A stretch of 64,000 nucleotides of DNA from Oscillospiraceae bacterium (lineage in GTDB: Bacteria; Bacillota; Clostridia; Oscillospirales; Ruminococcaceae), in the NCBI GenBank assembly GCA_017828975.1, contig JAGAJN010000031.1:1-64000 (forward strand), written 5' to 3'. Below the pieces are notes generated by a model that was given only the letters and a program-made list of their open reading frames with translations, did no database searches and was not told the origin of the DNA. The translations under genes and the position numbers were made by a program. Positions 44,098 to 52,209 of the stretch are shown here, piece by piece (position 1 is the stretch's first letter; every line of letters begins with the position of its first letter).

Positions 44098-45132
44098 ATG
44101 AAGCGGGAAAATATTTCACTGCTGCTGTACACTTTAGCGCATTTTGCCGTGGACTTTGCCTGTGCAAATCTGATTTTTCGTATAAGTGACAGCTTTTCCG
44201 ATGCGGCATTGCTGATGCTTACATATAATTTCTGCGCATTTGCCCTGCAGCTTCCTCTTGGGGTAATCCTCGATAAATTGGGACGGAACGCTCTTGCGGC
44301 GGCGATTGGCTGTCTGCTGACAGGGGCGGCGTATCTGTTCGGAAGTGTGCCTATGGCTGCGGCGGTCGTGTGCGGTCTGGGAAATGCGGCTTTTCATCTG
44401 GGCGGCGGGATCGACGTGCTGAACGGCTCGGAAAAGGCGGCACCTTCGGGCGTTTTTGTGTCATCGGGTGCAATAGGTCTGTTCCTCGGGACGCTCTGTG
44501 CAAAAAGCGGGGCGGCGGTGAATTTGCCCGTGATCTCCGTGCTTTGCCTGCTGGCGGTGGGGATAGTTCTTCTGAGAAAACGGCTTTTCGGAAATATTCG
44601 CTCGGAAAATGCGGAGTTTGCTCTGCCCGAAAAGAGTTCTTTTGCATGGGGTGCGCTGGCGTTGCTGTTTTTGGTTGTTCTGCTGAGAAGCTTTGCGGGC
44701 TTTGGAATGGGATTTGGCTGGAAAACGGGCTTTGGTGCGCTGATTGCGGTTTTTTGTGCGGCATTCGGGAAATTTTTCGGCGGATTTGCTTCGGACAAAA
44801 TGGGCAGCAGCGCTGCTTCGGCGGTATCTCTCGGTGCGGCGGCTTTGCTCTGCATTTTCGGGAATAATATTGTCTGCGGTGCGCTGGCGATACTGACATT
44901 TAATATGACTATGCCCATAACCCTGAGAAAAGCTGCGGACATCTGCGGAGGCTGCAAGGGATTTTCCTTCGGGCTTATGACCTTTGGACTGTTCTGCGGA
45001 TTTATTCCCGTTTATGCAGAAAATTCTGCGTTTTCTCTGAATCCTGCGGTGCTGTGCTTGTTATGCCTTGCGTCCCTCGGTCTGCTGCTTACAGCGTTAT
45101 ATCTAATGAGGGGGCGGTCGGGTCGGAACTGA
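44098..45132 (+). CDS. MFS-type membrane transporter
   Basis: 344 aa with about ten to eleven hydrophobic segments and the MFS loop GVILDKLGRNALAA between helices 2 and 3 and FGGFASDKMGSS in the second half. Shorter than the typical 380-420 aa, apparently missing part of the last helices. Cys-rich, Gly/Ala-rich and with strong alternative-frame GC bias. GGGAGATGAG precedes the ATG. A small membrane gene overlaps or abuts its 3' end. Substrate unknown. Confidence 0.7.
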   Translation: MKRENISLLLYTLAHFAVDFACANLIFRISDSFSDAALLMLTYNFCAFALQLPLGVILDKLGRNALAAAIGCLLTGAAYLFGSVPMAAAVVCGLGNAAFHLGGGIDVLNGSEKAAPSGVFVSSGAIGLFLGTLCAKSGAAVNLPVISVLCLLAVGIVLLRKRLFGNIRSENAEFALPEKSSFAWGALALLFLVVLLRSFAGFGMGFGWKTGFGALIAVFCAAFGKFFGGFASDKMGSSAASAVSLGAAALLCIFGNNIVCGALAILTFNMTMPITLRKAADICGGCKGFSFGLMTFGLFCGFIPVYAENSAFSLNPAVLCLLCLASLGLLLTALYLMRGRSGRN

Positions 45133-45140
45133 TATTTCCT

Positions 45141-45461
45141 ATGGTCATCTCTCTTGCGCTCACAATGATCCTGGAGCTTTTGGCTGCTGCCGTTGTCGGG
45201 CTTCGGGGACGTGACCTGCTGCTGACGGTGATAGTCAATCTGCTGACAAATCCCATAGTTACTGCATTTTTTTACATATTATCCGGGACAACAGAGCTTC
45301 CCGTTGCGCTGATAAAGGCGTTTCTCGAAATATCGGCAATTGTCGCCGAATGGCTGATTTATCGTAAATACGGAGTTAAAATCAAGCGTCCGCTGCTGTT
45401 ATCCGTCGGGCTGAACGGCTTTTCATTCTTTTCGGGAATGTTAATAAATCATCTTATTTAG
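45141..45461 (+). CDS. Small multi-pass membrane protein
   Basis: 106 aa from ATG 45141; translation may begin a little upstream inside the transporter gene (in-frame ATGs at 45054 and 45063), since no good ribosome binding site adjoins 45141. Three hydrophobic segments (ALTMILELLAAAVVG, LTVIVNLLTNPIVTAFFYIL, LLLSVGLNGFSFFSGML) with a conserved-looking IVTAFFYIL and KAFLEISAIVAEW. No family named with certainty. Its TAG stop lies inside the ribosome binding site of the next gene (TAGGAGGAATC), so the two are coupled. Confidence 0.6.
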   Translation: MVISLALTMILELLAAAVVGLRGRDLLLTVIVNLLTNPIVTAFFYILSGTTELPVALIKAFLEISAIVAEWLIYRKYGVKIKRPLLLSVGLNGFSFFSGMLINHLI

Positions 45462-45472
45462 GAGGAATCATT

Positions 45473-46324
45473 ATGAAATTCAAAAAGCTATTTTCCGCAA
45501 TTGCCGCCGTTGCTTTGGCTGCCGCAATGGCTGTGACCGCATCTGCCGATGTTATCTGGGAACCGTATGAGAGCGATTTTTACACGAAGTATCAGGAGGA
45601 CGCCGAGTATTACTACAATGCCAGACAGTTCGTTTCCAATGTTGATGTAGATATTTACGATGAACCGTATAAGAATGTCAAGAGCGTTCTGAAAGCGGGA
45701 ACACCTCAGTATGTCAGCCTTGTTGTCACCGATGATGATGGTTCACGCTGGGGTTCATTCGGGTATTCGGACGGCAATTCGGTTTTTGATGCGTGGATAT
45801 GCCTTGACGGTATGTCGCTGGTTTATGACAGCACCGAATTTATCAAGGACCATGAGGGCGAATTTACGGCATATAACGGTGAATTGGCGGACGTTTCTCT
45901 TGAAGGCAAGGACATTTACTTCTGGAAATATCCCGGTTCATGCGACTGCACTGCGGCAAATAATTTTCCCGAGGACATTGAGAATTATTTTGATAGGGTG
46001 TATACCGACGACCTCGGCAGTTGGGGATATATCGGCTATATGATGGGTGAGCGTGATGTGTGGGTATATCTGGACGATCCCACAAACCCTGTTCCCGAAA
46101 AGCTTGCCGATATATTGGCTCAGACGGAGATAGTCACACTTCCGCCCGAAAAAACCGTTCCCGTATTGGAAGAAGCTGTTACGGGCAATAACTCGGAAAA
46201 TCCTCCCACCGAGGACAATACTTCCACTTATCTTCCCGCTGTGATACTGGCGGTTTCGGCTGCGGCAATAGCTGCGGTATGCCTTGCGGTTTTCGGCAGA
46301 AAGAAAAAAAGCGACGGCGAATGA
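45473..46324 (+). CDS. Secreted, C-terminally membrane-anchored protein with SH3-like region
   Basis: 283 aa. A Sec signal peptide with Ala-rich core ends near AVTASADVIW (about residue 25). The mature part is acidic and aromatic; DVDIYDEPYKNVKSVLKAG and the following strands look like a bacterial SH3 repeat. A Pro/Thr/Glu linker leads to a single C-terminal membrane helix (LPAVILAVSAAAIAAVCLAVF) followed by GRKKKSDG. There is no LPxTG. Likely surface-exposed. Coupled to the small membrane gene upstream and closed by a terminator. Function unknown. Confidence 0.72.
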   Translation: MKFKKLFSAIAAVALAAAMAVTASADVIWEPYESDFYTKYQEDAEYYYNARQFVSNVDVDIYDEPYKNVKSVLKAGTPQYVSLVVTDDDGSRWGSFGYSDGNSVFDAWICLDGMSLVYDSTEFIKDHEGEFTAYNGELADVSLEGKDIYFWKYPGSCDCTAANNFPEDIENYFDRVYTDDLGSWGYIGYMMGERDVWVYLDDPTNPVPEKLADILAQTEIVTLPPEKTVPVLEEAVTGNNSENPPTEDNTSTYLPAVILAVSAAAIAAVCLAVFGRKKKSDGE

Positions 46325-46331
46325 CAGTATT

Positions 46332-46380
46332 ATGCCGCATATTTCCCAATTTTACGGCTTGGGGAATATGCGGTATTTTC
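46332..46380 (+). terminator. Terminator
   Basis: ATGCCGCATATTTCCC (46332-46347) pairs with GGGGAATATGCGGTAT (46361-46376), then TTTTC. Confidence 0.85.
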
Positions 46381-46418
46381 ATTTCGGAAAAAAATTTCAG
46401 AAAAAACCTAAAAACCTA

Positions 46419-46465
46419 TTGACAAGGTAGGAAAAATGTGTTATTATTATACCAACCTACTTGAT
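46419..46465 (+). promoter_or_regulatory. cysK promoter with candidate Rrf2-type operator
   Basis: TTGACA (46419-46424), 17 bases, TATTAT (46442-46447). AAGGTAGG in the spacer (46424-46431) and CCTACTTGATAG just after the -10 (46455-46466) are imperfect inverted copies, of the kind bound by Rrf2/CymR/IscR proteins. An Rrf2 gene lies directly after cysK. Confidence 0.65.
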
Positions 46466-46499
46466 AGATATGCAAATAGATTCAGAAGGAGCGATTTTT

Positions 46500-47432
46500 A
46501 TGTCAAAAATTTATACATCTGCCGATCAGCTTATCGGCAAAACCCCGCTGCTGGAACTGTCCAATATCGAAAAGGAGCTTGGTCTGAAGGCAAAGCTGCT
46601 GGCAAAGCTGGAGTATTTCAATCCCGCAGGCTCCGTTAAGGACAGAGTTGCAAAGGCTATGATCGACGATGCGGAAAAGAGCGGAAAGCTGAAGCCCACT
46701 TCCGTTATTATCGAGCCTACTTCGGGAAATACGGGTATCGGTCTTGCGGCTGTTGCGGCGGCGAGAGGGTACAGGATAATCATCGTAATGCCCGAAACAA
46801 TGTCCATCGAGCGCAGACAGCTTATGAAGGCTTACGGCGCAGAGCTGGTGCTTTCCGAGGGCGCAAAGGGCATGAAGGGCGCAATTGCTAAGGCGGAGGA
46901 GCTTGCGGCGGAGATCCCCGACAGCTTTATCCCGTCCCAGTTTACAAATCCCGCAAATCCCAAGGCACATTTTGAAACTACGGGTCCCGAGATCTTCGAG
47001 GACACTGACGGAAATGTGGATATTTTCGTTGCAGGCGTCGGCACGGGCGGAACCGTTACGGGTATCGGTGAATATCTGAAATCCAAGAAGCCTAATGTGA
47101 AGATAGTTGCCGTTGAGCCTGCTTCCTCGGCAGTGCTTTCGACGGGCGTTGCGGGACCGCATAAAATTCAGGGAATCGGTGCGGGCTTCGTTCCCGAGGT
47201 GCTGAACACCAAGATCTACGACGAGATCATTCCCGTTGCCAACGAGGACGCATTCAGCACCGGAAAGCTTATCGGAAGAAGCGAGGGCGTGCTTGTGGGA
47301 ATTTCCTCCGGTGCGGCTGCGTGGGCTGCTATCGAGCTGGCAAAGCGTCCCGAAAATGAGGGCAAAAACATTGTTGTTCTGCTGCCCGATACAGGTGACA
47401 GGTACCTTTCTACTGCGCTTTTTGCAGATTAA
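46500..47432 (+). CDS. cysK: Cysteine synthase A
   Basis: 310-aa PLP enzyme: O-acetylserine plus sulfide gives cysteine. The start at 46500 follows [15 protein letters not shown] near 14, the PLP-binding Lys in NPAGSVKDR (Lys47), substrate loop [10 protein letters not shown] near 73, the phosphate-binding [10 protein letters not shown] and C-terminal SSGAA motif are all present. Gene neighbour is an Rrf2 regulator, as in cysteine and iron-sulfur regulons. Confidence 0.95.
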   Translation: MSKIYTSADQLIGKTPLLELSNIEKELGLKAKLLAKLEYFNPAGSVKDRVAKAMIDDAEKSGKLKPTSVIIEPTSGNTGIGLAAVAAARGYRIIIVMPETMSIERRQLMKAYGAELVLSEGAKGMKGAIAKAEELAAEIPDSFIPSQFTNPANPKAHFETTGPEIFEDTDGNVDIFVAGVGTGGTVTGIGEYLKSKKPNVKIVAVEPASSAVLSTGVAGPHKIQGIGAGFVPEVLNTKIYDEIIPVANEDAFSTGKLIGRSEGVLVGISSGAAAWAAIELAKRPENEGKNIVVLLPDTGDRYLSTALFAD

Positions 47433-47512
47433 CAGAATTTTTTCGGCGTATGAGATACCGCCGTTCGCTAAGTCGGGCGGCGGATTTTTCGGTCTGAAAA
47501 GAGGTGCTTATT

Positions 47513-47941
47513 ATGATGATCTCAACAAGAGGAAGATACGCTCTGCGTGTGATGATAGACCTTGCGGAACACGACAGCGGCGGCTTTACTCCCATGAAGG
47601 ACGTTGCCGAGCGTCAGGGACTTTCCTTGAAATATCTTGAAAGGATTTTGCCTGTGCTGACAAAAAACAAGCTTGTTTCGGGCGTTCACGGAAAGGGCGG
47701 TGGGTACAGGCTGAGCAGGCGTCCCGAGGAATATACCGTCGGGGAGATACTGCGGCTTACGGAGGGAAATCTTGCTCCCGTGTCCTGTCTGTATGGCGAT
47801 GCCGAGCCGTGTTCCCGTGCTTCCGAATGCAGGACGCTGAAAATGTGGACGGATTTTTATAATATGACAAACAAGTACTTTGACGGCATAACCATCGCTG
47901 ACCTAATGCGGTCGGATAATGCGGGGGATTATGTTATCTGA
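47513..47941 (+). CDS. Rrf2-family regulator with three Cys
   Basis: 142 aa from ATG 47513 (GAGGTG 6 bases upstream). Winged-helix N-terminus MISTRGRYALRVMIDLA, VAERQGLSLKYLERILPVL, then GVHGKGGGYRLSR. Near residue 90 comes CLYGDAEPCSRASEC, a C-x7-C-x5-C arrangement like the [2Fe-2S] ligands of IscR/NsrR (usually C-x5-7-C-x5-C). It therefore probably senses Fe-S status, redox or sulfur supply, and likely acts on the inverted repeat at the cysK promoter. Confidence 0.88.
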   Translation: MMISTRGRYALRVMIDLAEHDSGGFTPMKDVAERQGLSLKYLERILPVLTKNKLVSGVHGKGGGYRLSRRPEEYTVGEILRLTEGNLAPVSCLYGDAEPCSRASECRTLKMWTDFYNMTNKYFDGITIADLMRSDNAGDYVI

Positions 47942-47950
47942 GATAAAAAT

Positions 47951-47977
47951 GCTCCTCGTCGGGTTTCGGCGGGGAGC
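47951..47977. terminator. Hairpin between convergent regulator genes
   Basis: GCTCCTCGTCG (47951-47961) pairs with CGGCGGGGAGC (47967-47977) including GU pairs; A-run before and AT-rich after. Confidence 0.7.
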
Positions 47978-47978
47978 G

Positions 47979-48392
47979 TTAATTATTATTTGGCAGCTTT
48001 TTGGTTTCCTCCGAAACTAATCTGCTGAAATCGTCCAGCAGCTTTGCTTTTTGGCTGTCGGGGACTTTCCTGTAAATGCTTATCAGCTGTTCTTCATATT
48101 TTTTGTCTGATGACTTGATTTGGTCTTTACCGCAGACTAAGGCACTGTCTTCAAATAAAGCCATGGAAGAGTATTCGCTGCATGCTGTGGAACGGTCTTC
48201 ATTGTAATGCAGCATATCCTCTATGGAAATATTGTAATGCTCGGAAAGCTTAATAAGGTTTTTGACAGTAGGGTAGTTGTTTCTGTCACGATAGCATTGA
48301 ATGGTCTGGTATGTGACGTCAATAACATCTGCAATTTCGTATAGCTTTACGCCGCTTTTTTCGAGACTTTTTATCCAATCGCTGAACATTTT
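47979..48392 (-). CDS. XRE-family helix-turn-helix regulator
   Basis: 137 aa from ATG 48392 (in-frame ATG at 48410 adds six residues). The HTH spans about 10-60: VKLYEIADVIDVTYQTIQCYRD then YPTVKNLIKLSEHYNISIEDML. The C-terminal half is a charged helix pair that could sense a ligand or partner. Divergent from a small membrane-protein gene, with two identical-type palindromes in between, so it probably represses its neighbour and itself. Confidence 0.82.
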   Translation of the reverse strand, partial: KMFSDWIKSLEKSGVKLYEIADVIDVTYQTIQCYRDRNNYPTVKNLIKLSEHYNISIEDMLHYNEDRSTACSEYSSMALFEDSALVCGKDQIKSSDKKYEEQLISIYRKVPDSQKAKLLDDFSRLVSEETKKLPNNN

Positions 48393-48438
48393 CATCACCG
48401 CCTTTATCATATTTTATACTATTTTGTGCAAAATTGCT

Positions 48439-48522
48439 ACAGATTATATCTGTGATTTGGGGACATTTTATATTGACATGAATTGTCGATTATGGTATTA
48501 TATTTATACAGATTTAATCTGT
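48439..48522 (+). promoter_or_regulatory. Twin palindromic operators around a promoter
   Basis: Two ACAGAT-N3-ATCTGT palindromes: 48439-48453 (spacer TAT) and 48508-48522 (spacer TTA; full TACAGATTTAATCTGTA). Between them a promoter for the small membrane gene: TTGACA (48473-48478), 17 bases, TATTAT (48496-48501). The centres are 69 bases apart, so the sites flank the promoter and could support looping or double repression by the XRE protein. Confidence 0.82.
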
Positions 48523-48545
48523 AGTAATTCTATGAGGTGGATAGT

Positions 48546-48770
48546 ATGAGAGAGATTGCGGGTATTTTGGTTTTTGCTGGATTAGTGGCTTATGTCATTT
48601 GTGGGACTAAGGCAGTCGGATATATTAAAAGAGAGATTTTTGGTCTTGAAACTGTTTTTATAACAAGTATTTCTCATTATTATGCGAAACAGATTGCTTT
48701 TGGACTTGCTTTGGGCTGGCTTGCCATTCCCGTTGCGCTGATACATCATGTTGTTACAAACCGAGATTGA
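48546..48770 (+). CDS. Small membrane protein under XRE control
   Basis: 74 aa from ATG 48546; GAGGTGG lies 6 bases before. Two hydrophobic segments: EIAGILVFAGLVAYVICG at the N-terminus and FGLALGWLAIPVALIHHVV at the C-terminus, joined by a basic/aromatic loop (YIKREIFGLE). No family recognised. Tight regulation by a divergent XRE gene resembles small toxin-like, holin-like or stress membrane proteins, but nothing in the sequence proves that. Confidence 0.65.
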   Translation: MREIAGILVFAGLVAYVICGTKAVGYIKREIFGLETVFITSISHYYAKQIAFGLALGWLAIPVALIHHVVTNRD

Positions 48771-48793
48771 ATTTTTGGAAAAACAATATAGCT

Positions 48794-48826
48794 AAAGCTG
48801 CAAACCTTGCTTTGCAGCTTTTTTTA
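48794..48826 (+). terminator. Terminator of the small membrane gene
   Basis: AAAGCTGCAAA (48794-48804) pairs with TTTGCAGCTTT (48811-48821), then a T-run. Confidence 0.9.
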
Positions 48827-48881
48827 TGCAAATATACTAAAAAATCTCTTGTAAAATTTACATTGAATTTAATCAAACCAT

Positions 48882-48910
48882 ATAGACAAGCTGCCAAAAA
48901 AATTGTATAA
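48882..48910 (+). promoter_or_regulatory. Promoter of the fucose operon
   Basis: TAGACA (48882-48887), 17 bases, TATAAT (48905-48910). The leader contains CGGCAAA (48919-48925) and TTTTGCCG (48957-48964) that can pair over a nested hairpin, a possible post-transcriptional control point. Confidence 0.75.
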
Positions 48911-48991
48911 TATATACATACGGCAAATGCGTTATGAAAGCATTTTTGTGAAGAATTTTGCCGTTAATCTTAGAAACAGAGGAATAGTCCA

Positions 48992-49681
48992 ATGAATGAG
49001 AAAGAAATTAAGGAGCAGATGTGTGATGTCTGCCATAAAATGTGGCAGCTGGGCTGGGTCGCCGCCAATGACGGTAATGTGTCCGTTAAGCTGGACGACA
49101 ACACATTTTTTGCCACACCCACAGGCATCAGCAAAAGCTTTATCACACCCGAAAAAATCGTCAAGATAAACGCAGACGGTGAAGTTCTTGAAGCTGAAAA
49201 CGGTTACAGACCGTCCTCGGAGATAAAAATGCACCTCCGCTGCTACAAGGAGCGTCCCGATGTTGGCGGCGTTGTTCATGCTCACCCGCCAACAGCGACG
49301 GGCTATGCGGTGGCTAACAAGGCTCTGGACGGCTACACTATGATCGAGGCGGTAATTGCGGTGGGAAGCGTCCCCGTAACGCCCTACGGAACGCCGTCTA
49401 CATATGAAGTCCCCGAAGCTATCGCACCCTATCTCAAGGAACACGACGTAATGCTGCTGCAAAATCACGGCGCACTGACTGTCGGCGCAGACCTGCTGAC
49501 GGCATACTATCGCATGGAAACGCTGGAGCTGTTTGCGAAGATCTCCCTGACGGCTCATCTTCTGGGCGGCGAGAGGGAAATTTCCCGGGAAAATATCGAC
49601 CGCCTTTGCAAAATGCGCGAGAATTACAAGGTTACCGGAAATCACCCCGGCTATAAGAAATATCCTTACGGTGACAAATAA
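48992..49681 (+). CDS. fucA: L-fuculose-1-phosphate aldolase
   Basis: 229-aa class II (zinc) aldolase: splits L-fuculose-1-phosphate to DHAP and L-lactaldehyde. N-terminal NDGNVSVKL, PTGISKSF; zinc ligands VVHAHPP (His96, His98) and LLQNHGAL (His near 157), catalytic Glu in SSEIKMH. RhuA or other sugar-phosphate aldolases share this fold, but fucI, fucU and fucO beside it settle the assignment. First gene of the operon. Confidence 0.88.
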   Translation: MNEKEIKEQMCDVCHKMWQLGWVAANDGNVSVKLDDNTFFATPTGISKSFITPEKIVKINADGEVLEAENGYRPSSEIKMHLRCYKERPDVGGVVHAHPPTATGYAVANKALDGYTMIEAVIAVGSVPVTPYGTPSTYEVPEAIAPYLKEHDVMLLQNHGALTVGADLLTAYYRMETLELFAKISLTAHLLGGEREISRENIDRLCKMRENYKVTGNHPGYKKYPYGDK

Positions 49682-49746
49682 TTTGCATTGTAAATAAACG
49701 GAAATGCGTTCGATGTCATTTCCGAAAAATAAAAGGAGTGTTTTAA

Positions 49747-50892
49747 ATGAACAGATTTATTCTCAACGAAACATCTTACCACGGTGCAGGCGCTATCGCT
49801 GCAATTGCCGATGAAGCAAAGGGCAGGGGCTTTAAGAAGGCTCTGGTTTGCTCCGACCCCGATCTGGTTAAGTTCGGCGTTACCAAGAAGGTTACAGATG
49901 TTCTGGACGGCGCAGGTCTGGCTTACGAGCTTTATTCCAACATCAAGCCTAACCCCACCATCGAGAATGTTCAGTCGGGCGTTGAGGCATTCAAGGCTGC
50001 GGGTGCAGATTACCTTATTGCTATCGGCGGCGGCTCTTCCATGGACACCGCTAAGGCTGTGGGAATTATCATCACAAACCCCGATTTTGCCGATGTAAGA
50101 AGCCTTGAAGGTGTTGCTGACACCAAGAACAAGTGCGTTCCCATTCTTGCTGTTCCTACCACCGCAGGTACGGCTGCCGAGGTAACCATCAACTATGTTA
50201 TCACCGATGCTGAGAAGAACAGAAAGATGGTTTGCGTTGACCCCCACGATATTCCCGTAGTTGCTTTTGTTGACCCCGATATGATGGAATCTATGCCCAA
50301 GGGACTTACAGCTGCAACAGGTATGGACGCTCTCACACACGCTATCGAGGGCTACATAACAAAGGGCGCTTGGGAGCTTTCGGATATGTTCCACCTGAAG
50401 GCCATCGAGATAATCGCTCGTTCACTGAGAGATGCTGTTGCCAACACAAAGCAGGGCCGTGCAGATATGGCTCTCGGTCAGTATGTTGCGGGAATGGGCT
50501 TCTCAAATGTTGGTCTGGGAATCGTTCACTCCATGGCTCACCCTCTCGGTGCGCTTTATGACACTCCCCACGGCGTTGCAAACGCTATTATTCTGCCTAC
50601 CGTAATGGAGTACAATGCTCCCGCAACAGGCGAAAAGTATCGTGAGATCGCTCGTGCTATGGGCGTTAAGGGCGTTGACGATATGTCGCAGGAGGAATAC
50701 AGAAAGGCTGCTATCGACGCTGTTAAGCAGCTTTCCGTTGACGTTGGAATTCCCGCAGACCTGAAGGCTATCGTTAAGCCCGAGGACTTGGATTTCCTGT
50801 CCCAGTCTGCTTATGATGACGCTTGCCGTCCCGGAAATCCCCGTGATACTTCCGTTGAGGAGATCAAGGAGCTTTACAAGTCTCTTATGTAA
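49747..50892 (+). CDS. fucO: Lactaldehyde reductase (1,2-propanediol oxidoreductase)
   Basis: 381-aa iron-dependent group III alcohol dehydrogenase. NAD motif IAIGGGSSMDTAKAVG near 95; VPTTAGTAAE; iron ligands in TGMDALTHAIEGY, HSMAHPLGALY and TPHGVANA. In E. coli FucO reduces L-lactaldehyde to 1,2-propanediol anaerobically, regenerating NAD. Strong AAAGGAG ribosome binding site and the biased codon use of a highly expressed gene. Position after fucA supports the role. Confidence 0.93.
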   Translation: MNRFILNETSYHGAGAIAAIADEAKGRGFKKALVCSDPDLVKFGVTKKVTDVLDGAGLAYELYSNIKPNPTIENVQSGVEAFKAAGADYLIAIGGGSSMDTAKAVGIIITNPDFADVRSLEGVADTKNKCVPILAVPTTAGTAAEVTINYVITDAEKNRKMVCVDPHDIPVVAFVDPDMMESMPKGLTAATGMDALTHAIEGYITKGAWELSDMFHLKAIEIIARSLRDAVANTKQGRADMALGQYVAGMGFSNVGLGIVHSMAHPLGALYDTPHGVANAIILPTVMEYNAPATGEKYREIARAMGVKGVDDMSQEEYRKAAIDAVKQLSVDVGIPADLKAIVKPEDLDFLSQSAYDDACRPGNPRDTSVEEIKELYKSLM

Positions 50893-50966
50893 TTGCAAAT
50901 TAATGCAAGCTATGCCGCAATCCGTGCAGTTTTTTGTGCGGGTTGCGTGCGTATTTTTTGAAAGAA

Positions 50967-51704
50967 GTGGTTATTATCAGGCTTCCCGAAATGATACTTT
51001 TTGATTATGGAAATACGATTTTGTATGAACAATACGTTGACGGAGTAAAGGGGCACAAGGCGGTCTTTGAGCATCTGACGAAAAATCCCGACAATGTTAC
51101 TCCCGAGCAGGTGAACGAGCTGGGCGGGGAGATTTTCAAAAGGCTGAATATCCCGAGAAACAGCGGTTTTGAGATACATCAGCGGTTTTACGACAAGCTG
51201 CAGTACGAGTATTTCGGGCTGGAATTCGACATTTCCTACGAGGAGATTGAGCTGATATTCTGGAAAAATGCTTCGGAGATAAAGCTTATGCCCGGCGTGG
51301 AAAAAATGCTTGCTTATCTTCGGGATAACGGCATACGCAGCGGAGTTGTCAGTAATCTGGGGTGGTCGGGAAATGCCCTGAAAGCCCGCATTGACGAGTG
51401 TTTGCCCGAGAATGATTTCGAGTTTGTCATTGCGTCCAGCGAGTATATTTTCCGAAAACCCGACAGGCTTATTTTTGAGCTGGCACTTAGGAAAGCAGGT
51501 TTGACAGCCGACAAGGTTTGGTTCTGCGGAGATACGGTTTCGGCGGATATTGACGGGGCGCATAATATGGGAATATTTCCCGTTTGGTACGACGACAAAA
51601 CCATTCCCTGCCCGTGGAAAACGCCCTGTGCGGAACCCGATTACGAGCATCTTCACATTGACAGCTGGGACAGTCTGACAGATATTCTTGAAAAAATGAA
51701 ATAA
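50967..51704 (+). CDS. HAD-family hydrolase within the fucose operon
   Basis: About 245 aa. Motif I FDYGNTILYE, motif II VVSNLG, motif III Lys in IFRKPDRL, motif IV FCGDTVSADIDGA. Start uncertain: GTG 50967 or ATG 50991 (MILFDYGN); the first keeps an RLPEM segment common in such proteins. Motif I has Asn where most HADs have Asp-Gly-Thr (DYGNT), a known variant. Probably a metabolite-repair or sugar-phosphate phosphatase for pathway side products; substrate not shown. Ends 11 bases before fucU. Confidence 0.78.
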   Translation: MVIIRLPEMILFDYGNTILYEQYVDGVKGHKAVFEHLTKNPDNVTPEQVNELGGEIFKRLNIPRNSGFEIHQRFYDKLQYEYFGLEFDISYEEIELIFWKNASEIKLMPGVEKMLAYLRDNGIRSGVVSNLGWSGNALKARIDECLPENDFEFVIASSEYIFRKPDRLIFELALRKAGLTADKVWFCGDTVSADIDGAHNMGIFPVWYDDKTIPCPWKTPCAEPDYEHLHIDSWDSLTDILEKMK

Positions 51705-51715
51705 GGAGTACAGAA

Positions 51716-52147
51716 ATGCTGAAAAATATCCCGAAGATACTATCGCCCGAGCTGGTGAAAACGCTGATGGAAATGGGGCATGGCGATGAAATCGTTATCG
51801 CAGACGGAAATTTCCCATCCGAAACCATCGGCAAAAGAGTTGTAAGGGCGGACGGTCATGGTGTCCCCGAGCTGCTGGACGCTATCATGCAGCTTTTCCC
51901 GCTGGACACATACACCGAAAAGCCTGTTATGCTGATGGAAGTTGTTCCCGGCGACCCCGTTGTTCCCACTATCTGGGACGAATATAAGGAGATCATTAAC
52001 AAATACGAGCCGCAAAACTGCAAGATCGAGATGATTGAGCGGTTTGCGTTCTATGAGCGTGCAAAGACCGCATATGCCGTTGTTGCCACGGGCGAGGAGG
52101 CTATTTACGCAAATATTATCCTGAAAAAAGGAGTCGTTAAGGGGTGA
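51716..52147 (+). CDS. fucU: L-fucose mutarotase (RbsD/FucU family)
   Basis: 143 aa. Interconverts the anomers of L-fucose so that the isomerase gets its substrate. KILSPELVKTLMEMGHGDEIVIADGNFP carries the catalytic His (near 22), and VRADGHGVPELLDAI and FYERAKTAYAVVATGE are FucU signatures. TGA stop falls inside a palindromic repeat. Between the HAD gene and the kinase gene. Confidence 0.92.
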   Translation: MLKNIPKILSPELVKTLMEMGHGDEIVIADGNFPSETIGKRVVRADGHGVPELLDAIMQLFPLDTYTEKPVMLMEVVPGDPVVPTIWDEYKEIINKYEPQNCKIEMIERFAFYERAKTAYAVVATGEEAIYANIILKKGVVKG

Positions 52148-52180
52148 CCCCTTTGTCAAATCGTTGATACATAGCAAAAT
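52139..52180. repeat. Palindromic intergenic repeat, copy 2
   Basis: AAGGGG-TGA-CCCCTT, then TGTCAAATCGTT and ATAGCAAAAT. Near-copy of 1414-1456. It overlaps the fucU stop codon (the TGA of the palindrome) and lies 30 bases before the kinase gene. Confidence 0.65.
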
Positions 52181-52209
52181 CATATATACTACAATTAAAG
52201 GAGGTCACT

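Noticed and set aside
44351-44957. Large minus-strand frames opposite the MFS gene
   Set aside because: Pro/Arg/Ser-rich translations caused by third-position GC bias; no ribosome binding site.
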